Shown here: in pieces, positions 26,787 to 35,236 of the stretch
How the letters are laid out: each line of letters starts with the position of its first letter
How positions within the stretch are numbered: the stretch's first letter is position 1
NCBI RefSeq assembly: GCF_002925845.1
Contig: NZ_PDNI01000058.1
Location: 322,276 to 386,275 of the forward strand
Length of the DNA stretch: 64,000 bases
Reading direction: 5' to 3'
Source: Roseovarius nitratireducens
Lineage (GTDB): Bacteria > Pseudomonadota > Alphaproteobacteria > Rhodobacterales > Rhodobacteraceae
The notes under the pieces: model-generated
Database searches by the model: none
What the model saw: only the letters and a program-made list of their open reading frames with translations
Told to the model about the DNA's origin: nothing
Made by a program: the position numbers and the translations under genes

Positions 26787-28547
26787 ATGACAATCTTCCT
26801 GGAAGGAATAGCGGCGCAGTTTTATCGTGGAATTGGACATCAAACGCAGTACATTGCGCCATTTTCACGTATGAACTTCTTTATTGGTGCGAACAATGCA
26901 GGAAAGTCTATCGTACTCAATCTGATCGCCAGCAGGGTGGCTGCTTTGAAACACGAGACACCTAAGGGAAAACTTGAACGCACAGAGTACTATCGAGGCG
27001 AAAAAAGCGGAAAATTTATCTTAGCAATTGGGCGTGAAATCGAAGCCGTTGTAAGGAAATGTACTGAAAGGGCGAATACTCACGTTTATCAAACAAGAAG
27101 CAGATCACGACAAACCTTTGAAGATGAGTTGCGAGCTGTTTGTCGCGAACTTTCAATTGATGATATGATTTGGGTCGTTAAGGATGGGAGTCACGCGAGT
27201 TTATATAATCAGCCAGAAAAATCTGAAACTGCGGAACGTTGGGTGACAGATTGGCAGGCATTTTGGAACGTATTTTTTCCAGGGTCGAGCGGAGGTAGCT
27301 TCAAGCAGCATTGGTTTCCAGACACACTAAAAGTGATTGCCAATGAAATATTTCCAAGCATTCCAAATATTCATTTAATTCCCGCCAAACGTGTTTTTGG
27401 GAAGTCAGGTGAAGAATTTGACGATTTAAGCGGGAAAGGCCTTTTAAACCACCTTCAGCAACTTCAAAATCCTGATTTTGACAAACGTGATGATGAACAA
27501 AAGTTCTTGAGAATAAACGAATTTTTACAATCAGTCACTGATAAGCCAGATGCACGATTGGAGGTTCCAAGCAATCTCGCTCATTTACTTGTTCACATGG
27601 ACAACAAAGTTCTTCCATTATCTGCATTGGGAACAGGAATCCACGAGGTGGTCCTTATTGCGGCATTCTGCACTATACACGATGAAAGTGTAATGTGTAT
27701 TGAGGAACCTGAAATTCACCTTCATCCTATACTGCAACGAAAGCTTGTCCGCTATCTCCTAGCGAATACAAGAAGTCAGTATTTTATAGCAACGCACTCT
27801 GCAGGATTTATTGATACACCCGATGCGAACATATTCCATGTTCATAACGATGGAGTTCAAACCTACGTTCGGCCGGCGTTAACTAAAGAATCGCAACGTG
27901 AGATGTTAGATGATCTTGGGTATCAAGCATCAGATATTTTGCAGACCAACGCGGTAGTTTGGGTCGAGGGGCCCTCCGATCGAATATATATCAATCATTG
28001 GATAAACTTTGTGGATGCCGATTTGGTAGAGGGTATCCACTACACCATACTGTTCTATGGGGGTGCGTTGCTCGCACACCTTTCTACGTCAGACGGGGCC
28101 GTAAGTGACTTCATTAAGCTCCATGACATAAATCGGCATATGGCGATTATAATGGATAGTGATAAGTCTAACGATGACTCAGAATTGAAGCCACACGTTC
28201 AGAGGATCATTGATGAATTTCAGGACAAGAGTGGCTTAATCTGGGTGACTTCGGGTCGCGAGATCGAAAACTATTTAAATGGCCGTAAGTTGCAGGAAGC
28301 TTTGAAAGCTATACATTCTCGCATATATGATTCGCCTTGCAAAACTGGTCCTTATGACCACGCATTCTATTTCATGAGACAGAGAGAAAATGGGCGCCGG
28401 GAGACTTACAAACACGGAGACAAAGTGGCTTTGGCAAAGCTTCTTTGCGAGCAACCGCCTGATTTAGATATCCTAGACTTGCGCGAACGTGTTGAGGATC
28501 TGACCGCAATGATCCGCAAGGCTAATGGTCTCGAATCAAAGCAATAG
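26787..28547 (+). CDS. OLD-family ATPase-TOPRIM endonuclease (putative anti-phage gene)
   Basis: A 586-residue two-domain protein. The N-terminal ABC/AAA_21-type ATPase has Walker A GANNAGKS (residues 34-41), a signature-like LSALGTGIHEV near 278, and Walker B CIEEPEIHLHP near 303. The C-terminal TOPRIM domain has VVWVEGPSDRIYINHW near 390, the DSD acidic motif in AIIMDSDKS, and REIENYL. This is the class 1 OLD layout; OLD proteins are nucleases linked to phage exclusion. ATG 26787 has AGAGG upstream; an in-frame GTG at 26766 is less likely. Base composition is far more AT-rich than all neighbours and codon use differs, so recent transfer is likely. No UvrD-like partner is adjacent, so it is not a Gabija pair. 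The AT-rich 124-bp leader (26663-26786) holds the inverted repeat AATGCT/AGCATT at 26680-26710. Confidence 0.85.
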   Translation: MTIFLEGIAAQFYRGIGHQTQYIAPFSRMNFFIGANNAGKSIVLNLIASRVAALKHETPKGKLERTEYYRGEKSGKFILAIGREIEAVVRKCTERANTHVYQTRSRSRQTFEDELRAVCRELSIDDMIWVVKDGSHASLYNQPEKSETAERWVTDWQAFWNVFFPGSSGGSFKQHWFPDTLKVIANEIFPSIPNIHLIPAKRVFGKSGEEFDDLSGKGLLNHLQQLQNPDFDKRDDEQKFLRINEFLQSVTDKPDARLEVPSNLAHLLVHMDNKVLPLSALGTGIHEVVLIAAFCTIHDESVMCIEEPEIHLHPILQRKLVRYLLANTRSQYFIATHSAGFIDTPDANIFHVHNDGVQTYVRPALTKESQREMLDDLGYQASDILQTNAVVWVEGPSDRIYINHWINFVDADLVEGIHYTILFYGGALLAHLSTSDGAVSDFIKLHDINRHMAIIMDSDKSNDDSELKPHVQRIIDEFQDKSGLIWVTSGREIENYLNGRKLQEALKAIHSRIYDSPCKTGPYDHAFYFMRQRENGRRETYKHGDKVALAKLLCEQPPDLDILDLRERVEDLTAMIRKANGLESKQ

Positions 28548-28553
28548 CCCCCC

Positions 28554-30035
28554 TCAATCCACCACCGACACCAGGTGCCACCTCAGCGCATCGTTCTGCA
28601 CCGGGTCAAAGTGCGTGACGCGGTTGGATAGCACCACCAGTTGGGTGACGTGGAAGGGGATGAGGGTGCCGGAGTTCTCTGTCAGGCGGCGCTGCGCCCG
28701 GTGATAAAGCGCGCGGCGTTTGTCGAAATCGAGCTCGGCGCGGGCGGCCTCCAACAGACGGTCGAATTTGGGGTCGTTGTAGTGGCTCTCGTTCCATTTG
28801 GCCGAGGAATGGAACGCCTCGTTGAGCACCTGGTCGGCGGGGCGGGCGCCCCAGGCGGTGGCAAAGGCGGGTTTCTTCATCCAGACATTGGACCAGTAGC
28901 CATCGGCGGCGGCGTTGTCGAGCGTGACGCGGATGCCCGCGGCGGCGGCCTGTTCCTGGAACGCGACGCCCAGCACCGGCCAGCTCGGGTCCAGCGACGA
29001 GACGTGGATATTGACGTCAATGCCGTCGGGGTATCCGGCCTCGGCCAGCAATTCGCGGGCGCGCTCGGGGTCGGGCGGGCAGGACATGGTCAGGCGGTAC
29101 TGATCATTGGGGGCGACGGGCGTGTCGCAGGAGGGCACGCCGCCACCGTCGAGGGCGAGGGCGAGCATTTCCTCGCGGTCCACCACCATGCGCAGGGCGC
29201 GGCGCACGCGGGCGTCATCGAACGGCGGGTAATCGGCGCGGAAGACGAGGCCCATCCAGTTGCCGGTGGGAATTTCCAGAAGCTGGTAGCGCAGGGATTT
29301 GTCGAGCGCGCGGCGCAGCACCGGGGCGATCCCACGCTCCATGTCGAGCTGGCCCGAGAGGAACGCCTGTAGCCGCGCCTGCGCATCCGGCACGCCGATC
29401 ACCTCGATCCGCTCCAGCGCGGGGGGACCTTCCCAATACGCGTCATAGGCGGTGAGGACGGTGTTGCCGTCGGGGTCGAATTTCTCCACCCGGAAGGGCC
29501 CGGTGCCGATGCCGGTCTGGTCGACCGTGTCGCCCGATCCCTGCGGGATGATGCGCAGGCGGGGATCCATCAGTTGCAGCGGGAAATCGGCGAAGGTGGA
29601 GCTGAGCGCCATGCGCACGGTGTGCGGGCCGGTGGCCTCGACCGTTTGAATCATCTTGACGGCGGCGCGGGCGGGGCTTCCGTAATCGGGGTCGATGACG
29701 CGGGCGAGGGAGTAGACCACGTCATCCGCGTCGAGCGTGCTGCCGTCGTGAAAGCGCACGCCCTCGCGGATATGAAAGGTCCAGACGGTGCCGTCCTCGT
29801 TGGGATACCACCGGGTGGCGAGATCGGGCGCCGGGGTGCCGTCGCGCCCGGGACGGACGAGGCGGCTCTGGATCTTCTCGATGATCTGGAGGACGCGGCC
29901 CTTGGAGGCCGGGTCGAGGCTCGACTGTGCGCCGAAGCCCACGTTGTGGGCGTGGCGGAACGTGCCGCGCGGCTCTGCGAGGGCAGCGGTGGCGCAGAGG
30001 AGCGCGGCGAGGGCGAGGAAAGCGGGGCGCGTCAT
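28554..30035 (-). CDS. ABC transporter substrate-binding protein (peptide/nickel type)
   Basis: A 493-residue family 5 solute-binding protein with signal peptide (MTRPAFLALAALLCATAALA) and typical blocks: LATRWYPNEDGTVWTFHIREGVRFHDGSTLDADDVVYSL, then FPLQLMDPRLRIIPQ and GTGPFRVEKFDPDGNTVL. It would bind oligopeptides or another solute in the periplasm and deliver it to an ABC importer. No dpp/opp permease genes lie nearby. Start ATG 30035 gives the signal peptide directly. It converges with the OLD gene with only 6 bp between stops. Confidence 0.9.
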   Translation of the reverse strand: MTRPAFLALAALLCATAALAEPRGTFRHAHNVGFGAQSSLDPASKGRVLQIIEKIQSRLVRPGRDGTPAPDLATRWYPNEDGTVWTFHIREGVRFHDGSTLDADDVVYSLARVIDPDYGSPARAAVKMIQTVEATGPHTVRMALSSTFADFPLQLMDPRLRIIPQGSGDTVDQTGIGTGPFRVEKFDPDGNTVLTAYDAYWEGPPALERIEVIGVPDAQARLQAFLSGQLDMERGIAPVLRRALDKSLRYQLLEIPTGNWMGLVFRADYPPFDDARVRRALRMVVDREEMLALALDGGGVPSCDTPVAPNDQYRLTMSCPPDPERARELLAEAGYPDGIDVNIHVSSLDPSWPVLGVAFQEQAAAAGIRVTLDNAAADGYWSNVWMKKPAFATAWGARPADQVLNEAFHSSAKWNESHYNDPKFDRLLEAARAELDFDKRRALYHRAQRRLTENSGTLIPFHVTQLVVLSNRVTHFDPVQNDALRWHLVSVVD

Positions 30036-30113
30036 GTCACAAGTCTTGGCAAGCCGGGCCCGCCAAGGCAAATGTTTCGCGCATGCCCCGCGATCACGTT
30101 TCGACGCGCGGGC

Positions 30114-30434
30114 TCACCCGCGCTTGGCGATCAGCATGTCGTCGGGGCTATGGCCCGCGGCGATCGCCTCGGTGAACCAGCGCGGTTTGCGCCCGCGACC
30201 CGACCAGGTGAGGCGCGGATCCTCGGGGTGGCAGTATTTCGGGACCTTGGCGCCGGATTTGGACGATGGCGCCAGTTCGGCCAGCGAATAACCCAATTCA
30301 TGGGCCATCGCCTCGAGCTTGGCGCGGGCCTCGGCCTTTTGCCGTTCCTCGTAGCTGTTGATGGCGCGCGCCACGTCTTTTTGCAATTGCCGCAGTTCCT
30401 TGAGGGAAAGCGTGTTGAGATCGGGATTGCCCAT
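30114..30434 (-). CDS. H-NS family nucleoid protein (HvrA-like)
   Basis: A 106-residue protein with an N-terminal coiled-coil oligomerisation region (LSLKELRQLQKDVARAINSY onward) and a C-terminal DNA-binding domain with HPEDPRLTWSGRGRKPRW. The RGRKP-type core is the AT-hook-like loop of H-NS, and this short form matches HvrA/Spb of phototrophic and marine Rhodobacterales. It would bind AT-rich DNA and silence acquired genes. It lies 1.6 kb from the AT-rich OLD gene, a natural target for such silencing. Confidence 0.9.
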   Translation of the reverse strand: MGNPDLNTLSLKELRQLQKDVARAINSYEERQKAEARAKLEAMAHELGYSLAELAPSSKSGAKVPKYCHPEDPRLTWSGRGRKPRWFTEAIAAGHSPDDMLIAKRG

Positions 30435-30566
30435 TCAGGTGCCTCTTTTTTCCAATAAGTGCCCAAAGATAGATTGCCTTTTACAGAACGGCAATTCCAA
30501 AGCGCAAGCCCCTTGGGGAGGAAATGGTGGAATTAAGCATTTTTCCCAAGAATAAACGCCATTTCA

Positions 30567-30591
30567 TTTCTTCCTGGTTGAAATACTCGGG
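30567..30591 (-). other. Recurrent GAGTATTT..CCAGGAAGAA motif, copy 2
   Basis: Read on the minus strand this is CCGAGTATTTCAACCAGGAA followed by GAAAT, matching copy 1 at 400-423 at most positions (GTATTT, CCA, GAAGAA conserved). It lies in the 209-bp gap between the end of pgi and the H-NS start. I see no other feature in that gap apart from the ribosome binding region. Confidence 0.4.
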
Positions 30592-30643
30592 GGGAGTCGC
30601 GCATGGCGCGACGGGGCGGCGCACCCATGTCGTGGCAAGAAGA

Positions 30644-32227
30644 TCAGCGCCGGTTCGCGCGCAGGAACGCAAGCAGCGCGCGCGTCGAGCCGTCCTTGGC
30701 CGACGCATCCGCGCCGTCGATGAGCGGGGCCATCTCGGTGGCGAGCGCCTTGCCCAGTTCCACCCCCCATTGGTCGAAAGAGTTGATCCCGAGCGCCACC
30801 CCCTCGACGAACACCCGGTGCTCGTAGAGCGCGATGATCTGGCCCAGCCGGTGCGGCGTGAGCCGGTCGTAGACCAGCGTGGTGGAGGGGCGGTTGCCCG
30901 GAAACGCGCGGTGCGCGGCCTGCCGGTCGAGTTCCGCGCCGGTGAGCCCGGCGGCGCGCAGCATTTCGCGCGCCTCGGCCTCACTGCGCCCGCGCATCAG
31001 CGCCTCGGATTGCGCGAGGCAATTGGCCACCAGAAGCCGGTGGTGATGGGCGAGGGCGGGTTCGTGCCCCTCGGCGGCCACCATGAATTCGCAGGGGACC
31101 ACCTGCGTGCCCTGGTGAATGAGCTGGTAGAAGGCGTGCTGTCCGCCGGTGCCCGGCTCGCCCCAGACGACCGGCCCGGTGGGCGCGGGCGGCGGGGCGC
31201 CCGACATGGTGACGCCCTTGCCGTTGGATTCCATCTCGAGTTGCTGGAGATAGGCGGGCAGCCGGGCGAGGCGCTGGTCGTAGGGCAGCACCGCGCGGGT
31301 GGCATGGCCGCAGCCCTGGTGGTGCCAGAGCCCGGTGAGCGCCAGCATCACCGGCATGTTGCGCGCGGGCGTCGCGGTGCGGAAATGGGCGTCCATCGCC
31401 GCCGCCCCGGCGAGGAATTCCTCGAACCGGTGCGGCCCGATGGCGATCATCAGCGCGAGGCCCACCGGCCCCCAGACCGAGTAGCGCCCGCCCACGTAAT
31501 CGCCGAAGCCGAACACGCGGGCCGGGTCGATCCCCCATTTCGCGGTCTTGTCGGTGGCCGAGGAGACGGCGGCCATCTGCGCGCCCGCGTCGCACCCGCG
31601 GGAGACGAGCCAGTCGCGGGCGGTGGCGGCGTTGGTCATCGTCTCGACGGTGGTGAAGGTCTTGGAGGCGACGATGAACAGCGTGCGCGCCGGGTCGAGC
31701 GCGTGAAGCGTATCGGCGATGTCGGCCCCGTCGACGTTGGAAACGAAATGGCAGCGCGGCCCGTCATGGTAGGGGCTGAGCGCGCGGGTGGCCATCTCGG
31801 GGCCGAGATGCGAGCCGCCGATGCCGATATTGACCACGTCCCGCCAGCCATCCGCGCGCACCTGATCGGCAAAATCCGCCATGCGGGCGCGGGTGGCGCG
31901 GATATCGGACAGGATGTCGGTGCCCGCGAGGGTAAGTGCCTCGGAGGTGAGATCGCGCAGCGCGGTGTGCAGCACGGCGCGGTGCTCGGTCTCGTTGACG
32001 GGCTGTCCCGCGAACATCGCGGCGCGGCGCGCGGCCAGCCCCTGCGCGTCGATGAGCCCGAGCAGCGTGTCGCGGTCTGCCGATGTCATCGTGGTCTTGG
32101 AACAGTCGAGAAGCATTCCGTCGGCGGCCACCGAGAAGGTCGCGGCGCGATCCGGGTCGGTGGCGAAAAGATCGGTGATCCGGCGGGATTGGGCGGCGTG
32201 CGCCGCCGCTCTCACCTCGTCCCACAT
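30644..32227 (-). CDS. pgi: Glucose-6-phosphate isomerase
   Basis: A 527-residue Pgi, usual length. Recognisable regions: VNIGIGGSHLGPEMATRAL, FIVASKTFTTVETMTNA, GGRYSVWGPVGLAL, MESNGKGV, GEPGTGGQHAFYQLIHQGTQ and GINSFDQWGVELGK containing the catalytic lysine. It interconverts glucose-6-phosphate and fructose-6-phosphate. ATG 32227 lies 5 bp after the pgl stop. Last gene of zwf-pgl-pgi, which feeds the Entner-Doudoroff and pentose phosphate routes; edd/eda are not in this window. Confidence 0.97.
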   Translation of the reverse strand: MWDEVRAAAHAAQSRRITDLFATDPDRAATFSVAADGMLLDCSKTTMTSADRDTLLGLIDAQGLAARRAAMFAGQPVNETEHRAVLHTALRDLTSEALTLAGTDILSDIRATRARMADFADQVRADGWRDVVNIGIGGSHLGPEMATRALSPYHDGPRCHFVSNVDGADIADTLHALDPARTLFIVASKTFTTVETMTNAATARDWLVSRGCDAGAQMAAVSSATDKTAKWGIDPARVFGFGDYVGGRYSVWGPVGLALMIAIGPHRFEEFLAGAAAMDAHFRTATPARNMPVMLALTGLWHHQGCGHATRAVLPYDQRLARLPAYLQQLEMESNGKGVTMSGAPPPAPTGPVVWGEPGTGGQHAFYQLIHQGTQVVPCEFMVAAEGHEPALAHHHRLLVANCLAQSEALMRGRSEAEAREMLRAAGLTGAELDRQAAHRAFPGNRPSTTLVYDRLTPHRLGQIIALYEHRVFVEGVALGINSFDQWGVELGKALATEMAPLIDGADASAKDGSTRALLAFLRANRR

Positions 32228-32232
32228 GGGCC

Positions 32233-32913
32233 TCAGTCCTCCGGCGCCCAATGGACCGTTGCGCCATCGAGCACGGCGGCAACGGGGGCCTCGATGGGGC
32301 GCAGGTGGCGCGCGCGCTTGATCGCGCGGTGCTTTTTCTCGCCGGTAATGGCGACATGGGTGTTGATCGCGCCCGTCAGCACCCGCGCGGTGAGGGTGAC
32401 GCGGGGCTCTTCCTCGCCGCGCACGCGGATCGGGGCGAGGATCGGAGCGTCATCCGGGTCGAGCGCGGCCTCGAGCCCGTCGGCGCCGGGGATGAGCGAG
32501 GCGGTGTGCATGTCCGCGCCCATGCCCAGCAGGCAGATGTCGATGGGCAGGGCCGGGGCGATGTTGGATTCCAGTTCCGCAAGCACCGCCTCGGGCGTGT
32601 CGGCGCGGGCGTAGAGCGGCAGGTAGCGCGCCGCCGCCGCGCGCCCGGTCAGCAGGCGCGCGCGAATGAGCCGCGTGTTGGAGCGGATATGAAGCTCGGG
32701 CCGCCAGCGTTCGTCCGACAAGAGCACGTCCACGCGATCCCATTCGAGGTCGGTATCGCAGAGTGCGTCGAATATGGGCCCTGGCGTGGTGCCGCCTGGC
32801 ACCACGAACAGCACGCGGTCCTTGTGGTCGAGCGCGGTGCGCAATTCGCCGGCCAGCAGGTTGGCGAGATCGAGCGCCATCATTTCGGCATCTGCGTATT
32901 CGGTCAGGTTCAT
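32233..32913 (-). CDS. pgl: 6-phosphogluconolactonase
   Basis: A 226-residue DevB/Pgl-type lactonase hydrolysing 6-phosphogluconolactone, with VLFVVPGGTTPGPIFDAL, VDVLLSDERW and CLLGMGADMHTASLIPG as family motifs. Its ATG overlaps the zwf stop (ATGA), so it is translated with zwf. The long upstream extension of the frame is antisense-free but lies inside zwf in another phase and is not coding. Confidence 0.95.
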   Translation of the reverse strand: MNLTEYADAEMMALDLANLLAGELRTALDHKDRVLFVVPGGTTPGPIFDALCDTDLEWDRVDVLLSDERWRPELHIRSNTRLIRARLLTGRAAAARYLPLYARADTPEAVLAELESNIAPALPIDICLLGMGADMHTASLIPGADGLEAALDPDDAPILAPIRVRGEEEPRVTLTARVLTGAINTHVAITGEKKHRAIKRARHLRPIEAPVAAVLDGATVHWAPED

Positions 32914-34364
32914 GGTCTTATCTCCCGCCAGCGCCGCCCGTCGCGGTGCATGAGCATCAGGGCATCCTCGGGTCCCGCCGAGCCGGTGGCGTAGGCCAGG
33001 GGGGCCTCGCCGTCCGCGTCCCACCCGGCGATGATCGGGTCGGTCCAGGCCCAGGCCGCCTCGACCTCGTCGCCGCGCATGAACAGCGTCTGGTTGCCGC
33101 GGATCACGTCCATGATTAGCCGCTCGTAGGCGTCGGGGAAATCGGTCTCTTCCGGCCCCAGCGCCTCGGCGAAGGTCATGTCGAGGGGCACGTCGACAAG
33201 GCGCATGCCGCCCGGTCCCGGCTCCTTGATCGTCACGCCCAGTTCGATCCCCTCGTTGGGCTGGAGACGGATTATCAGGATGTTGCGGTGGCGCCCGGCC
33301 TCGGCCCCGAAGATCGAGTGCGGCGCGTCCTTGAACACCACCGCGATCTCGCTGGTGCGCGCGCGCAGCCGCTTGCCGGTGCGCAGGTAGAAGGGGGTGC
33401 CGGCCCACCGCCAGTTGGAGACATGCACCTTGAGCGCCACGAAGCTTTCGGTCGTGCTCTCGGCATTGCCGACCTGGTCGCGGTAGCCGGGCTGGTCGCC
33501 CTCACCCTCGTACTGTCCGCGCACCGCGTCGGCGCGCGCCACCGGCTCGAGGGCGCGGATGACCTTGAGCTTTTCGTCGCGCACCGAATCGGGGGCAAAG
33601 CGGGCGGGCGGCTCCATCGCGATGAGGCACAGGAGCTGCATCAGGTGGTTCTGGACCATGTCGCGCATGGTGCCGACGCGGTCGTAGTAATCGCCGCGCC
33701 CGCCCACGCCCACGCTCTCGGCCACGGTGATCTGGATGTGATCGACATACTGGCTGTTCCACAGCGGCTCGAACAGGACATTGCCGAAGCGGATCGCCAT
33801 CAGGTTCTGCACCGTCTCCTTGCCGAGATAATGGTCGATCCGGTAGATGTGGCCCTCGTCGAAATACCGCGCGAGGGTGCGGTTGAGGGTGTGGGCGCTG
33901 TCGAGATCGTGGCCGAAGGGTTTTTCCACCACGATGCGGGCGCTGTCGTCGGCGAGCCCGTGGCGGTGCAGCCGCTCGGCGAGATCGCCGAACAGGCCGG
34001 GGGCCACGGAGAAATAGAAGGCACGGATGGGCCCCGCGCGCAGGCGCGCGGCGAGCGTCTCCCAGCCCTCGGTGCTGCGCGCGTCGAGTTTCACGTAGGC
34101 CAGCATGTCGAGAAAGGCATCGCGGCAGGCCGTGTCGGCGGCGGCCTCGGGGGCAAACTCGTCGAGGGCGTCGCGCACCAGGGCGCGATAGCTGTCGCTG
34201 TCCATCTCGCTGCGGGCGGCGCCGGTGAGCCGCGTATCGGCCCCGAACTGCCCGGCGACGAACCGGCGATAGAGCGCAGGCAGGATCTTGCGCCGCGCGA
34301 GATCGCCCGTGCCGCCGAAAATCACCAGGTCGAACGGATCGACCGGGATCACCCGAGAGGCCAT
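32910..34364 (-). CDS. zwf: Glucose-6-phosphate 1-dehydrogenase
   Basis: A 484-residue NAD(P)-dependent dehydrogenase. N-terminal Rossmann motif GGTGDLARRKILPAL, the substrate/catalytic motif RIDHYLGKETVQN, and KPFGHDLDSA are intact. It commits glucose-6-phosphate to 6-phosphogluconate. ATG 34364 (MASRVIPVDPFDLVIFG) is preferred to an upstream ATG at 34403. First gene of the zwf-pgl-pgi operon; next upstream is the Lrp-type regulator, 71 bp away. Confidence 0.97.
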   Translation of the reverse strand: MASRVIPVDPFDLVIFGGTGDLARRKILPALYRRFVAGQFGADTRLTGAARSEMDSDSYRALVRDALDEFAPEAAADTACRDAFLDMLAYVKLDARSTEGWETLAARLRAGPIRAFYFSVAPGLFGDLAERLHRHGLADDSARIVVEKPFGHDLDSAHTLNRTLARYFDEGHIYRIDHYLGKETVQNLMAIRFGNVLFEPLWNSQYVDHIQITVAESVGVGGRGDYYDRVGTMRDMVQNHLMQLLCLIAMEPPARFAPDSVRDEKLKVIRALEPVARADAVRGQYEGEGDQPGYRDQVGNAESTTESFVALKVHVSNWRWAGTPFYLRTGKRLRARTSEIAVVFKDAPHSIFGAEAGRHRNILIIRLQPNEGIELGVTIKEPGPGGMRLVDVPLDMTFAEALGPEETDFPDAYERLIMDVIRGNQTLFMRGDEVEAAWAWTDPIIAGWDADGEAPLAYATGSAGPEDALMLMHRDGRRWREIRP

Positions 34365-34435
34365 GCTCCGATTCCCCTGATTGCCCGCGCGTGACCTTAG
34401 CACGGTTCTGCGCGGTCACAATGGCGGGCGGGTGT

Positions 34436-34903
34436 TCAGGCGTGGTTGAGCGGGAACTCGGTGGTGGCGCGGATTTCCTCCATCACGAAGCTGGCCGAGA
34501 CGTCGCCCATCGGCACCCGCGCGATGAGCGCGCGGTAGAGCCGGTCGTAATCGGCCATGTCGGCCACCTGCGCGCGGATCAGGTAATCGAGATCGCCGCT
34601 CATGCGCCAGACGCCCTGCACCTGCGGCAGCGTGCCGATGGTGCGGGCGAAGGTGTCGAGCCAGGCGGCGTCATGGGCGCCGGCGCGGCACTGCATGAAC
34701 ACGGTGAGCGGCAGGCCGATGCGTGCGGGATCGAGCAGCGCCACGCGGGCGCGGATCACGCCGGCGGATTCGAGCGCACGGACACGCCGCCAGCAGGCAT
34801 TGCGCGACAGCCCGACCCTTGCGCCCAGCGCGTCGAGGGCGAGGCTCGCGTCGCGCTGCAATTCGGTGAGTATCCGTCGGTCGATATCGTCAATGATGCT
34901 CAT
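34436..34903 (-). CDS. Lrp/AsnC family transcriptional regulator
   Basis: A 155-residue regulator: N-terminal winged helix-turn-helix (DDIDRRILTELQRDASLALDALGARVGLSRNACWRRVRALE) and C-terminal RAM ligand-binding domain (GVWRMSGDLDYLIRAQVADMADYDRLY). Start ATG 34903. It is divergent from the DUF6356 gene across ~120 bp, a position from which such regulators often control themselves and the neighbour. The effector, probably an amino acid, is unknown. Confidence 0.9.
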   Translation of the reverse strand: MSIIDDIDRRILTELQRDASLALDALGARVGLSRNACWRRVRALESAGVIRARVALLDPARIGLPLTVFMQCRAGAHDAAWLDTFARTIGTLPQVQGVWRMSGDLDYLIRAQVADMADYDRLYRALIARVPMGDVSASFVMEEIRATTEFPLNHA

Positions 34904-35023
34904 GATCTGGATGATACTGTGGAAATATTCCCAAGGAAAGTGATCAGGGAAGGAAAAATGGGACAATGTCACCCTGCTGTCGCGTTACCCTGTCCGCAAA
35001 ACCCGAACAGGAGGACAGATGTA

Positions 35024-35230
35024 ATGCTGAGCAGGCTCTTTCTCGATCATCCGCGCAGTGTGGATGAGAGCTATACCGAACATGCCGCCTTTGCCGGGTG
35101 GTTCGCGCTGCGGCTGTTCGCGGCCGGGGGCGCGGCGTTGATCCACGCGATCATCCCTTGCGTTTTCGAGCGGACGGCAAGCCGGATGATCGCGGAGATG
35201 CACGCGAAAACGCAAAACCGGGGGCGCTGA
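35024..35230 (+). CDS. DUF6356 small protein, 68 aa
   Basis: The sequence LSRLFLDHPRSVDESYTEHA followed by a hydrophobic segment (FAGWFALRLFAAGGAALIHAII) and PCVFERTASRMIAEMHAKTQ matches the small conserved alphaproteobacterial family DUF6356, of unknown function, probably membrane-associated. ATG 35024 follows AGGAGGACAG closely. Upstream extension of the frame is not credible. It lies between the Lrp regulator (divergent) and icd (convergent, 6 bp apart). Confidence 0.8.
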   Translation: MLSRLFLDHPRSVDESYTEHAAFAGWFALRLFAAGGAALIHAIIPCVFERTASRMIAEMHAKTQNRGR

Positions 35231-35236
35231 GGGCGC

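Noticed and set aside
26663-28553. OLD insert as a transposon or Gabija system
   Set aside because: No transposase, no direct target duplication, and no UvrD-like helicase gene next to it; a solitary class 1 OLD gene fits better.
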